The translations under genes and the position numbers were made by a program. DNA of 64,000 nt, from assembly GCA_022820665.1 (NCBI GenBank), contig JAJEFB010000051.1:24279-88278 (forward strand), in the 5' to 3' direction. The notes below the pieces were generated by a model. The model ran no database searches, was not told the origin of the DNA, and saw only the letters and a list, made by a program, of their open reading frames with translations. Shown here in pieces: positions 41,952 to 50,420 of this stretch. The DNA comes from Anaerolineae bacterium. GTDB taxonomy: Bacteria; Chloroflexota; Anaerolineae; Aggregatilineales; Phototrophicaceae. The stretch's first letter is position 1. Each line of letters starts with the position of its first letter.

Positions 41952-42058
41952 CCCCTTCCCCCAAAATGAGGGAAGGGGAGCTAGACGGCGGATTGGCGAA
42001 TTAGTTAAGCCCCTCCCTCTTTACCCGCCGCGTAGACACCGGCGGTTGGGGAGGGCTT
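41952..42058. repeat. Two inverted repeats between solute-binding and permease genes (importer 4)
   Basis: CCCCTTCCC pairs with GGGAAGGGG over a nine-base loop. Downstream, AAGCCCCTCCC pairs imperfectly with GGGGAGGGCTT, enclosing an inner CCGCCG/CGGCGG hairpin whose loop is CGTAGACAC. The inner loop is the TAGAC element found at three other places. Confidence 0.65.
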
Positions 42059-42079
42059 TACGGTGGGGCTGTTTTTCCC

Positions 42080-43006
42080 ATGACCATCTCACTAAGAATA
42101 CCCAGACTCACCAAGCGCCAGAGGCGGTCGCTCGTCGTCGGCTTGCTCTTCATTTCGCCGGCGATCATTGGCTTTTTCGTCTTCAATATCGGTCCGATCA
42201 TACAGTCGCTGCAATACAGCTTCACGCGCTATAACATTTTGCAGCCGCCGCGTTACGTCGGCTTGAACAATTATTTATTCCTTCTGGAAGACCGCGTCTT
42301 CAAAATCGGCATTCAGAATACGCTGTACATGGTGTTGATCGGTTTGCCGATTCATCTGGTCTTCAACATGTTGATGGCGCTGCTGCTCAATACCAAGATC
42401 AAGGGACTGTCGATCTATCGCAGCATTTTCTATGTCCCGTCGATCACGCCCGTGGTCGCCTCGACCATTGTTTGGCTGTGGATCTTCAACGGTCAGTTCG
42501 GCATCTTGAACGAGTTTTTGAGGTTTATCGGTTTGTCGCCTATCGGCTGGCTGACCGACCCAAACTGGGTCAAGCCGTCGCTGATCTTCATGGGCGCCTG
42601 GTTCGGCGGCAACACCATCCTGATCTATCTGGCCAGCCTGCAGGATGTGCCTTATGACCTGCTGGAATCGGCTGAACTCGACGGGGCGAATGCCATTCAG
42701 AAGACATTCAGGATCACGCTGCCGATGATCAGCCCGGTAATCTTTTACACGATCATCGTCAACGTGATCGGTTACTTCCAATACTTCACAGAAGCCTGGG
42801 TGATGACGGCGACGCGCGACGGGGCGGCGGGCGGCGTCGCCAACTCGGCGATGTTTTATTCGATGTACTTGTATCAAACCGCTTTTCAGCAATTCAAGAT
42901 GGGCTATGCCAGCGCGCAAGCCTGGATTCTGTTCATGATTGTTCTTGTAGCCACGCTGTTTTTGTTCAAGACGGCGCGCTGGGTCTATTATCACGCGGAG
43001 AATTAG
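42080..43006 (+). CDS. Carbohydrate ABC transporter permease, MalF type (importer 4)
   Basis: A 308-residue CUT1 permease. After a basic N-terminus (KRQRR) the first span is LLFISPAIIGFFVFNIGPII. The EAA loop is LESAELDGANAIQKTFRITL. The next permease begins 34 bases later. It follows the binding-protein gene across a 146-base gap rich in hairpins. Confidence 0.9.
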   Translation: MTISLRIPRLTKRQRRSLVVGLLFISPAIIGFFVFNIGPIIQSLQYSFTRYNILQPPRYVGLNNYLFLLEDRVFKIGIQNTLYMVLIGLPIHLVFNMLMALLLNTKIKGLSIYRSIFYVPSITPVVASTIVWLWIFNGQFGILNEFLRFIGLSPIGWLTDPNWVKPSLIFMGAWFGGNTILIYLASLQDVPYDLLESAELDGANAIQKTFRITLPMISPVIFYTIIVNVIGYFQYFTEAWVMTATRDGAAGGVANSAMFYSMYLYQTAFQQFKMGYASAQAWILFMIVLVATLFLFKTARWVYYHAEN

Positions 43007-43040
43007 CCGCTCGGCTACCACAAATTGGAGGTTCGCAAAC

Positions 43041-43904
43041 TTGGCGACGACAGCCATCCCTTGGCAGGAAAACCGCATCATTCAGGATCGGATCAAGCGG
43101 ACGATCGCTTATACGATTGTTATCATCATGGCGGTCGCTTATATCTTCCCGCTGTATTGGCTGCTGGTGACAGCGCTGAAAACGGATGTGGAGATTTTCG
43201 CGCAGCCGCCGCCGATCATCCCGCCCAACCCGCAATGGCATAATTTCGCCGATTCGACTACCTATATTCCCTTCTGGCGTTATATGTGGAATACGATTGC
43301 CATCTCCGGCTTGACGGTGCTGGGCACGGTGCTGTCTTGTACCTTCATCGCCTACGGCTTCGCGCGGATTCAATGGCCCGGTCGCAATATCGTCTTTCTC
43401 ATTTATCTGAGCACGATCATGCTGCCATCGCAGGTGACCTTGATCCCGCTGTATTTGATCTTCAAAGACCTGGGCTGGGTGGGTACATTCTTGCCGCTGG
43501 TAGTGCCGCATTTCTTCGGCAGCGCGCTCTATGTTTTTCTTTTGCGGCAATTCCTGCTGACAATCCCGCAGGAGTTGAGCGACGCGGCGCGAATTGATGG
43601 GGCGAGCGAGTTGAGCATTTTGTGGCATGTGATGATTCCGCTGATGCGCCCGGCGCTGGCGGTGGTGGCGCTTTTCACCTTCGTGCAGACTTACCGCGAC
43701 TTCCTGGGTCCCCTGATTTATTTGCAGAATCAGCAAGATTGGACGATCTCGCTGGGCTTGAAACTGTTCCAGAACATGTACGGCGCGCAATGGCAATTGA
43801 TGATGGCGGCGTCGACCCTGGCGATGCTGCCGACTATCGTGCTCTTTTTCTTCACGCAGAAGACATTCGTGCGCGGCATCGCGCTGACCGGTTTGAAAGG
43901 GTAG
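43041..43904 (+). CDS. Carbohydrate ABC transporter permease, MalG type (importer 4)
   Basis: A 287-residue CUT1 permease. The start is a TTG nine bases after a strong GGAGG; no ATG occurs nearby in frame. The EAA loop is LSDAARIDGASELSILWHVM, and the C-terminus KTFVRGIALTGLKG is typical. The Gfo/Idh gene begins three bases after its stop. Confidence 0.9.
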   Translation: MATTAIPWQENRIIQDRIKRTIAYTIVIIMAVAYIFPLYWLLVTALKTDVEIFAQPPPIIPPNPQWHNFADSTTYIPFWRYMWNTIAISGLTVLGTVLSCTFIAYGFARIQWPGRNIVFLIYLSTIMLPSQVTLIPLYLIFKDLGWVGTFLPLVVPHFFGSALYVFLLRQFLLTIPQELSDAARIDGASELSILWHVMIPLMRPALAVVALFTFVQTYRDFLGPLIYLQNQQDWTISLGLKLFQNMYGAQWQLMMAASTLAMLPTIVLFFFTQKTFVRGIALTGLKG

Positions 43905-43907
43905 CGA

Positions 43908-44873
43908 ATGGCAAAAATACGAGTGGCAGTGATTGGCGCGGGCGGTATCGGTGGAACTCATTTGCGCGCTTATGCCGCCCACGCCGAGCGCTGCGAGATC
44001 GTGGGCATCGCGGATCTGCTTGAGTCCGCGGCGCGCGAGAAAGCGGCGACCTATGGCGGAGCGGTCTTCAGCGATGGCGAAGCCATGCTGGATGCCCTGA
44101 ACCCCGATGCCGTCAGCATCTGTACGCCGCCGAAATATCATTTGACCGCGGTTCGGGCGGCAGCGGCTCGCGACATCGCCGTCCTCTGCGAGAAGCCGCC
44201 GGCGCGCACCCTTGCCGAGACGCAGGCCATCGTCGATGCCATGCGCGGCAAGCTGCTGCAATTCGCCTTCTGTCATCGCTTTCATACACCCCTGCGAGCG
44301 GCGCAAGACTTGATACAGGGCGGGAAGCTGGGTGAGCTGGTGCAGATCGAGAACCGCTTCGCCTTTCGTTTTTCCCGCGCTGGCAAATCCTGGTTCACCG
44401 AAGCCGATATCGCCGGTGGCGGCATTTTGATCGACACGCTGGTGCACAGCATCGACATCTTCCGCGCCTTGACCGGCGACGAGATCGAGCGGACGAGGGC
44501 TGCTGTGTCTACGTCGCTGCCGATCGAGGTGGAAGACAGCGCCTCCCTGCTCGTACAAAGCGAAAGCGGCGTCATCGGCTCGTTGAACTGCAGCTGGGTA
44601 ACGCCGGTCGCGGAAGCCATCGTGCGGATCCACGGGGCGGAAGGGCAGGCGGTAATCGACTACGACGCCGACGCCGAATTGCGCTATCGACTGGCGGAGG
44701 ACGAGGACTGGACGGTGCAGCGCTTTGACGCGCCCGATCGCTTTGTCGCGCAAGCCGATCATTTCTTGCGCTGCATCGAAAGCGGGGGGGATCCGCTCGT
44801 TTCCGGCGCGGACGGGCTGGCGGTGATGCGGGTGATCGAAAGCGCCTATGAATCTGCGGGGAGCCGATCATGA
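43908..44873 (+). CDS. Gfo/Idh/MocA family dehydrogenase
   Basis: A 321-residue NAD(P)-dependent oxidoreductase. VAVIGAGGIGGTHLRAYAAH binds the cofactor; CEKPPARTLAE carries the EKP motif with the catalytic Lys; GGGILIDTLVHSIDIF matches the C-terminal active-site segment with His. It is somewhat shorter than the paralogous gene at 6402 and not closely similar. Operon position after importer 4, with an ATGA overlap to the epimerase gene, indicates that it oxidises the sugar or inositol brought in by that importer. Confidence 0.9.
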   Translation: MAKIRVAVIGAGGIGGTHLRAYAAHAERCEIVGIADLLESAAREKAATYGGAVFSDGEAMLDALNPDAVSICTPPKYHLTAVRAAAARDIAVLCEKPPARTLAETQAIVDAMRGKLLQFAFCHRFHTPLRAAQDLIQGGKLGELVQIENRFAFRFSRAGKSWFTEADIAGGGILIDTLVHSIDIFRALTGDEIERTRAAVSTSLPIEVEDSASLLVQSESGVIGSLNCSWVTPVAEAIVRIHGAEGQAVIDYDADAELRYRLAEDEDWTVQRFDAPDRFVAQADHFLRCIESGGDPLVSGADGLAVMRVIESAYESAGSRS

Positions 44874-45706
44874 AACTGAGCTTGAGCATGTGGAGCCTGG
44901 TGTCGACGGTGCAAGCCGGAAAAATGGACTTGATGGGCTTCATCGATTTCGCCGCGTCGCAAGCGGTCCCCGGCGTCGAACTGCTTGATGTTTTCTGGAG
45001 CGATGCCGAGCGCGAGATACCGCTGGTCAAGGCGCGGATAGCCGACGCCGGTCTGGAGATGGCGGTCTATTCGATCAGCAACAACTTCATCCGGCCTGGT
45101 GCGGCTGACCGCCGGCGCGAGCTGGATGACCTCAAGCGCGGCGTGGATACTGCGCTGGCTCTGGACGTGAACCTGATGCGCGTGTTTAGCGGGAGCTACC
45201 TGGAGGGACTGAGTCAAGACGAAGGCATGTCTTGGATCCTCGAGGGCTTGTCGGCGGGCGCCGCCTATGCCGAGCGTCAGGGCCTCACGCTGGCGCTGGA
45301 GAATCACGGGCGCTTTGCCGGGCGCAGCGATCAAGTGCGCGACATCATCGAGCGCGTGGGCTCGCCGGCGCTGCGCGTCAACCTGGATACGGGTAACTTC
45401 CTGCCCGTGGGGCAAGACCCGCTCGAAGCGGCGCGGGACCTGGCTGATCTGATCGCGCTGGTACATTTGAAGGACATGCGCCGCGCCGCTGCTGACGAAC
45501 CGGGTCATATTTTCGCCGATCCCGATGGACAACTGCTGACCGGTTCGGTGATCGGCGAGGGCTTGGTGGACTTGCCCGCGATGATCGCGCTCCTGGACGA
45601 GATTGGCTACGCGGGTTGGCTGTCGCTGGAATACGAAGGCGCGGATGATCCGGTGAGCCTTGGCGTACCGCGGAGCCTGGATGCGGCGCGGCGCTTGCTC
45701 CCGTAA
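44870..45706 (+). CDS. Sugar phosphate isomerase/epimerase (xylose isomerase-like TIM barrel)
   Basis: A 278-residue AP-endonuclease-2 superfamily TIM barrel. LALENHGRFAGRSDQVRDII carries a metal-binding Glu, VNLDTGNFLPVGQDP the Asp, LVHLKDMRRAA the His/Asp pair, and GWLSLEYEGADDP the last Glu, the pattern of inosose dehydratases, hydroxypyruvate isomerases and 3-epimerases. Overlap with the Gfo/Idh stop implies coupled translation, a pairing common in inositol and 3-keto-sugar pathways. The precise reaction is not predictable. Confidence 0.85.
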   Translation: MKLSLSMWSLVSTVQAGKMDLMGFIDFAASQAVPGVELLDVFWSDAEREIPLVKARIADAGLEMAVYSISNNFIRPGAADRRRELDDLKRGVDTALALDVNLMRVFSGSYLEGLSQDEGMSWILEGLSAGAAYAERQGLTLALENHGRFAGRSDQVRDIIERVGSPALRVNLDTGNFLPVGQDPLEAARDLADLIALVHLKDMRRAAADEPGHIFADPDGQLLTGSVIGEGLVDLPAMIALLDEIGYAGWLSLEYEGADDPVSLGVPRSLDAARRLLP

Positions 45707-45749
45707 AGGCGGTCGAGGCGGGCGCGATTGCAACCGCGTCAATGGCTGA

Positions 45750-46217
45750 TTACTCCGAATCCGCCGGGTGGTTAGGACCGATCCAGGTGGTTTCCGAGGT
45801 CTCGGCGGGTTCGATATCCAGGTTGACGACGATAGCTTCCTGATCGCTGCGGACGAGGACGCACATGAGCGGCTCGTCCGGTTTGGCGTTGATTTCCTGG
45901 TGGGGCACATAAGGCGGCACGTAGATGAAATCGCCGGCGTCGGCTTCGGCGACGTACTCGAGCTTGTCTCCCCAGCGCATCCGCGCGCGTCCGCTGACGA
46001 CGTAGATGACGCTTTCCAATTCGCCGTGGTGATGGGCGCCGGTTTTGGCGTCGGGTTCGATATTGACGGTACCAGCCCAGAGTTTCTCCGCGCCGGCTTT
46101 GGCTTGGTTGATGGCGGCGGCGCGGGTCATGCCCGGGGTCTGCGGCGTATTGGTATCGAGTTCGTCTCCCCGGACGATGCGGACGCCATTTTCGCGCCAG
46201 TTGGATTGGTCAGTCAT
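45750..46217 (-). CDS. Cupin domain protein
   Basis: A 155-residue single-cupin protein. GAHHHGELESVIYVVSGRAR gives the first metal motif (His, His, Glu) and FIYVPPYVPHQEIN the second His. AAAINQAKAGAEKLWAGTV near the N-terminus resembles small cupins annotated as regulators or isomerases. The ATG at 46217 follows AAAGGAG by six bases; the frame extends upstream only into a dispersed repeat, which is not coding. Function unknown. Confidence 0.82.
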   Translation of the reverse strand: MTDQSNWRENGVRIVRGDELDTNTPQTPGMTRAAAINQAKAGAEKLWAGTVNIEPDAKTGAHHHGELESVIYVVSGRARMRWGDKLEYVAEADAGDFIYVPPYVPHQEINAKPDEPLMCVLVRSDQEAIVVNLDIEPAETSETTWIGPNHPADSE

Positions 46218-46239
46218 GGGTGGCTCCTTTTTGGGTAGT

Positions 46240-46325
46240 TTACCACAGAGATTTTCGCCACAGAGGCGCGGAGGCGCAGAGGGCGTTTTTTCACCACGAA
46301 GGCACGAAGGGCACGAAGACAAGGA
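46240..46325. repeat. CACAGAG / CACGAAGG dispersed repeat
   Basis: TACCACAGAG, GCCACAGAGGCGCGGAGGC, CACCACGAAGGCACGAAGG and GCACGAAGACAAGGACG follow each other. This low-complexity repeat type occurs between genes in many environmental bacterial genomes. Fragments recur at 26931 and at both sides of the element near 63743. Confidence 0.65.
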
Positions 46326-46377
46326 CGAATCCGCGGACATGTTTGAAGCGATAGCTACAAGGTTCATCGTGAGAATT

Positions 46378-46402
46378 GTAGGGGCGACCAATCTGGTCGC
46401 CC
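46378..46402 (+). repeat. REP-like palindrome with GTAG foot
   Basis: GTAG is followed by GGGCGACCA-ATC-TGGTCGCCC, a nine-base perfect stem. It shares its left flank (GAGAATTGTAGGGGCGACC) with the inverted copy at 53469. Confidence 0.7.
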
Positions 46403-46411
46403 GAAAATCTT

Positions 46412-46859
46412 CCCAGAATCCGGCTTATCAAGCGGGCTGAAGTCGAGCGCGCGGTTGTTTACAGCTTTAGAAAAACCCGCGGCGCTGGAAGCGCTCTTCT
46501 TTCCAGAAGTCGCCGTCATTGTGATACCCGCCTGGTCCCCCCTCGCTCCCCCCGCTTAACGGGGGGCGGAAATCCCAGAATCCGGCTTATCAAGCGGGCT
46601 GAAGTCGGGCGCGCGGTTGTTTACAGTTTTAGAAAAACCCGCGGCGTTGGAAGCGTTCTTCCTTCCAGAAGTCGCCGTCGTTATGATACCCGCCTGGTCC
46701 CCCCTCGGTCCCCCCGCTCAACGGGGGGCGGAAATCCCAGAATCCGGCTTATCAAGCGGGCTGAAGTCGGGCGCGGCGCGTAACGGCTTTAGAAAAACCC
46801 GCGGCGCTGGAAGCGTTCTTCTTTCCAGAAGTCGCCATCGTTGTGATACCCGCCCTGTT
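46412..46859. repeat. Tandem partial copies of the 3' end of the adjacent molybdoprotein gene
   Basis: Units start at 46412, 46574 and 46736 with CCCAGAATCCGGCTTATCAA. The first two are 162 bases; the third is about 124 and runs into the real end of the gene at 46789. Each contains the gene's terminal segment (AAAAACCCGCGGCG, then TTCCAGAAGTCGCC). The first two units carry an extra CCCCCCGCTTAACGGGGGG-type palindrome absent from the gene. The copies have diverged by a few bases. Confidence 0.85.
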
Positions 46860-47415
46860 CCCAGAATCCGGGTTTGTCGACGGGACTGAATTCGAGGGCG
46901 CGCAGGAACTTGGCGCTCTTCCAGAAATAGCGCTTGGGCACCACTGTACGCAAGGGACCGCCGTGTTCCATCAGCTCGGCTTCGTGCAGGAACTTCCCTT
47001 CGTATTTGTAAGCCAGCATGACATCGTCATCGTCCATGATCTCGAGCGGCAAATTGGTGGTATAGCCGTATTCGCAGTGGGCGATGACGTAGCGCGCCGT
47101 CGGCTTCAAGTCCAGTTGGCGCAGGAAGTCTTTGAACATCACGCCTTCCCAACTGGTATCGAACTTGCTCCAGCGGGTGACGCAGTGGATATCCACTGTC
47201 ATCTTGCCCGTCGGCAGTTGCAGGAATTCCTCCCAGGTCCAGCGCTTTTCCGCTGCGACCTCGCCGAAGACGCGCAAGTCCCAGCTTTGGGGATCGAATT
47301 TGGGCGTCGGTCCGTAGGTCAGCACCGGGAACTTCTCGGTCAGTGATTGCCCGTTGGGCAGCCGTCCCGCCGCTCGCATCTCTTTTTCTTTTTCGCGTCT
47401 TGTGAGGTGTTTCAT
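46789..47415 (-). CDS. Sulfite-oxidase-like molybdopterin-binding protein (YuiH type)
   Basis: A 208-residue single-domain protein of the sulfite oxidase/MsrP fold. VDIHCVTRWSKFDTSWEG places the molybdenum-ligand Cys at residue 78, and AHCEYGYTTNLPLEI and HGGPLRTVVPKRYFWKSAKF are family blocks. There is no Tat signal or dimerisation domain, so it is a cytoplasmic YuiH-type protein rather than periplasmic MsrP. The ATG at 47415 is favoured over longer starts lacking family similarity. Its last 30-40 codons have been duplicated downstream. Redox partner and substrate unknown. Confidence 0.85.
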   Translation of the reverse strand: MKHLTRREKEKEMRAAGRLPNGQSLTEKFPVLTYGPTPKFDPQSWDLRVFGEVAAEKRWTWEEFLQLPTGKMTVDIHCVTRWSKFDTSWEGVMFKDFLRQLDLKPTARYVIAHCEYGYTTNLPLEIMDDDDVMLAYKYEGKFLHEAELMEHGGPLRTVVPKRYFWKSAKFLRALEFSPVDKPGFWEQGGYHNDGDFWKEERFQRRGFF

Positions 47416-47504
47416 GCTTGCTCTACGTTCCTTATAGTCCTGTTTGCGGGCGACCCGCCGGCGCGCTGCTGAAAATCTACCCCCCATCACCTGATCCCTG
47501 TGCC

Positions 47505-47615
47505 TCCTCGGTCCCCCGCCTCATGGGGAATGCTTCCCAAAATGAGGGAAGAGGAGTCTTGTGACCTGTATTGAGCCCTTTAAGCCCCTTCCTCCTCTTG
47601 ATGGGGGAGGGGCTT
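47505..47615. repeat. C-rich/G-rich intergenic palindromes
   Basis: Two imperfect hairpins of the CCCC...GGGG type: one around GGAATGCTTCCC, the other TTAAGCCCCTTCCTCC with GGGGAGGGGCTTGG. They sit between the M20 hydrolase stop and the molybdoprotein start, both on the minus strand, and belong to the same style of element as 23829 and 41952. Confidence 0.45.
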
Positions 47616-47629
47616 GGGGTGGGGGTAAG

Positions 47630-48874
47630 TCACACCGCCAATTGCAAGATCGTGCGCAAGAGCACATTGGCGCCGACCTCGACATGGCGCCACTCGGTGA
47701 ATTCTTTGGGATTATGGCTGATGCCATCCACCGAGGGCAAGAAGATCATGCCGGCCGGAACCATCTGGTTCATGATCTGGGCATTGTGCCCGCTATAACT
47801 GGCGATGGTCATGTAACTGACTTTTTCCAGGCGGCAGGCTTGCTCGAAGTGATGTACCAGATTCGGCGACATCCGCTCGGCTTCGCGGCGCAGGACCCGG
47901 TCGACCCCCACCGACAAGCGATAACTCTTGGCGCAGTCCTGCGTCAGGCGGATCAAGCGCGCTTCCATTTCGGTCAACATGGTCGTATCAGGATGGCGGA
48001 ATTCGACGCGCAAGGAGGCTTCCGCGGGCACGACGTTAAAAGTATCCGGCTTGACACTGACATGCCCGCAATTAATCACGCCTTCGGGGTACTCCTCGGT
48101 GATCAGCTTATGAGCCAAAATAATGAACGCCGCTGCCCCTTGCAAGGCATCGCGGCGTTCTTCCGCTGTGGTGGTGCCGGCATGCGCCGCCTCACCGTAA
48201 AAGGTCACGTTATAGGTGCTGCGCCCGACGATCCTGTCCACAATCCCTAGTTCGGCGCCCTGCTCATGCAGGCTGCTGCTTTGCTCGATATGCACCTCGA
48301 GGTAAGCCAGGATATCGTCCGGATTGCGCTGGGCGCGCTGGATCTCGTCCGGGCGGATGCCGGCGCGATAGAGGGCCGCCCGGAAGGCGCCGTTGGCTTG
48401 CAAGGAGTCGTTGAGATCGTCGGCCGATAGATTGCCTATGATGGCATTGCTGCCGAAGAGCGAATGCCAGGTGCCTTCTTCATCGGTGAAGTTGATCGCT
48501 TCCAGGTGGTATTTCGGCTTGATGCCGGATTCTCTGATGCGCCGCAGACATTCCAGGGCGATCAATACGCCAATCGCGCCGTCGTAGCGCCCGCCATTGG
48601 GCACGGTATCCAAATGCGAGCCGAGCATCAGGGTCTTGGCTTTCGGATCATCGCTGCAGAGCAAGCCGCTCAGATTACCAGCCTCATCGTCGCGGATCTG
48701 CAATCCCGCTTCTTCAATCCGGTCGGCGTACCATGAACGCGCCGCCAGGTCTTCGTTCGAGAGCGCCAGGCGAGACACGCCACCGCCCATCGTCACGCCA
48801 ATCTCTGCCAAAGCGTCGAAATCCGCCTGCAGCCGCTCGCTGTTGACTTTTAGATTCAACCAGCCAAAAACCAC
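47630..48874 (-). CDS. M20 family Zn-dependent amidohydrolase (allantoate amidohydrolase / N-carbamoylase type)
   Basis: A 414-residue metallohydrolase. LMLGSHLDTVPNGGRYDGAI gives metal His and Asp, AINFTDEEGTWH the catalytic and metal Glu pair, EVHIEQSSSLHEQG the typical dimer-domain His, and SGHNAQIMNQMVPAGMIFLP the last His. This subgroup hydrolyses allantoate, ureidoglycolate or N-carbamoyl amino acids, releasing ammonia. The GTG at 48874 is the first start of the frame; a TTG five codons later is an alternative. Two tandem MFS transporters diverge from it, so they may import its substrate or a relative. Confidence 0.88.
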   Translation of the reverse strand: MVFGWLNLKVNSERLQADFDALAEIGVTMGGGVSRLALSNEDLAARSWYADRIEEAGLQIRDDEAGNLSGLLCSDDPKAKTLMLGSHLDTVPNGGRYDGAIGVLIALECLRRIRESGIKPKYHLEAINFTDEEGTWHSLFGSNAIIGNLSADDLNDSLQANGAFRAALYRAGIRPDEIQRAQRNPDDILAYLEVHIEQSSSLHEQGAELGIVDRIVGRSTYNVTFYGEAAHAGTTTAEERRDALQGAAAFIILAHKLITEEYPEGVINCGHVSVKPDTFNVVPAEASLRVEFRHPDTTMLTEMEARLIRLTQDCAKSYRLSVGVDRVLRREAERMSPNLVHHFEQACRLEKVSYMTIASYSGHNAQIMNQMVPAGMIFLPSVDGISHNPKEFTEWRHVEVGANVLLRTILQLAV

Positions 48875-49087
48875 AAATCATGCCATTCATAAGCGTCAGT
48901 TAAGTAACCTGAATTATAGAGCCAAAAGCTGTTCCTACAACTAATTGTCATTTGTGTTTCGGAATCCTAACAGTGGGCTATTTCAAGGCAAATAAGCCGG
49001 GCAGGTTGGCGGGTTGGGGTCTTGTTATCAGGCAGCAATCCGATACCATACCTGCGTTATCCGCCGTACAAGGACCCCGGAACCGTC

Positions 49088-50323
49088 GTGATCAAAACCG
49101 CGCTCGATCAAAGCCAGCGCCAGGAGTCGCCCTATCGCTGGGTCATATTGGCATTGGTGACGCTTTCCGGCTTCATCGCAATGGGTTTCCCTACCACCGG
49201 TATTTCCGCCCTGTTTAGCGAGATTGCCGATACGCTCGATCTTGATCTGATACAGATCGGTATGATCTGGGGCGTCGGCAGCTTGATGGGCATCTTCACA
49301 TCGCTGCTGGGCGGCGCCTTCATCGACTATTTTGGCACAAGGCGAACGCTGGTTTTGCTGTGCCTGGCGACAGGCGTCAGCGGAGCGCTGCGCGGTTTCG
49401 CCTTTGATTTCTGGTCGCTTTTCTTTTCTTCGTTTCTTTTCGGCATGGTTCAACCGATTTTGCCGATGAATTTCGTCAAGCTCAATCGGGAGTGGTTTCG
49501 TTCGCGCCAATTGGGCTTCGCCGCCGGCGTCATGTCGGCCGGTTTCGCCACTGGCTTGATGTTGGGCTCGCGTTTGAGCGCCACCGTGCTTTCGCCGCTG
49601 CTGGGCGGCTGGCGGGCGGTGCTGATCTTTCTCGGCCTCTGCGCCATCATTCTCGCTATTCTCTGGGCGATCGTACATCCACCGGCGGAAAGGCGGCGCG
49701 ACCAGCGACTGGAAATCAAAACCGTGCTCGCCAATTTGCGCTATGTCATGCGCTTTCGCGAGTTGTGGGTCATCGCCCTGGCTGTCTTCGGCGTGCTGGG
49801 GCTCATGCGCGGCATGGTTGGTTACGTGCCAACGTATCTGCGCGAGATCGGCTGGGAGGCCGTCAACGCCGATACCGCCCTCACCATATTCTTCCTTTGC
49901 AGTCTTATCGGCGTGGTGCCCATCTCGCATCTGTCTGACAGGCTGGGCAATCGGCGGCTGGTCATGGCATTTGGCACGACTATGATGGCGCTGGGCACGC
50001 TGTTGATGTTCGCCGTTGGCGATAGCTTCTGGGGCGTGATGCTGGCGATGGCGCTCGCCGGTTTCTGCTTCGACAGCTTCATGGCGCTAAAGGGCGCCTC
50101 GATCACTGAAATCGAGGGCTTGGACATCGCGCTGATGGGCAGCGCCCTGGGCTTCGGCGGCGTGCTGCAGAACCTCGGCTCTTCCCTGTTGCCTCCAGTT
50201 GGCAATGCGCTCAGCGCCATCAGCTTAAGTACGCCTTTCCTGCTTTGGGCGGCATCGGGATTCTTCGCCACCGTGGTCCTGCTCGGCTACCGCTACCGCA
50301 AACGCAAGCCACGGTTGCCATAA
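49088..50323 (+). CDS. MFS transporter, copy 1
   Basis: A 411-residue major facilitator with about 12 hydrophobic spans. The loop 2-3 signature is GGAFIDYFGTRRTLVLL, and SHLSDRLGNRRLVMAFGTTM repeats it in the second half. GTG at 49088 is chosen because it gives an N-terminus equivalent to copy 2 (both reach SPYRWV after about 15-17 residues), whereas the frame opens earlier without similarity. Substrate unknown. It is transcribed away from the M20 hydrolase. Confidence 0.88.
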   Translation: MIKTALDQSQRQESPYRWVILALVTLSGFIAMGFPTTGISALFSEIADTLDLDLIQIGMIWGVGSLMGIFTSLLGGAFIDYFGTRRTLVLLCLATGVSGALRGFAFDFWSLFFSSFLFGMVQPILPMNFVKLNREWFRSRQLGFAAGVMSAGFATGLMLGSRLSATVLSPLLGGWRAVLIFLGLCAIILAILWAIVHPPAERRRDQRLEIKTVLANLRYVMRFRELWVIALAVFGVLGLMRGMVGYVPTYLREIGWEAVNADTALTIFFLCSLIGVVPISHLSDRLGNRRLVMAFGTTMMALGTLLMFAVGDSFWGVMLAMALAGFCFDSFMALKGASITEIEGLDIALMGSALGFGGVLQNLGSSLLPPVGNALSAISLSTPFLLWAASGFFATVVLLGYRYRKRKPRLP

Positions 50324-50420
50324 TTCGAGCAGCGATTTCAATGGTCCAGTCCCCTGTCCCTTGCCATCGCCTTGCTTTACGATACCATTGAGACGGTTGT
50401 AACCGAGCACATCAGGCTTA

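Noticed and set aside
42966..44762. A 598-codon open frame on the minus strand opposite importer 4 permease and Gfo/Idh
   Set aside because: Both plus-strand genes beneath it have clear family motifs; the minus frame has no recognisable domain and reflects high-GC antisense openness.
45750..46391. Longer version of the cupin gene starting at 46391
   Set aside because: The added codons read through the CACAGAG dispersed repeat; AAAGGAG sits properly before the ATG at 46217.
46412..46859. CRISPR array
   Set aside because: The 162-base units are partial gene copies without short constant repeats and unique spacers.
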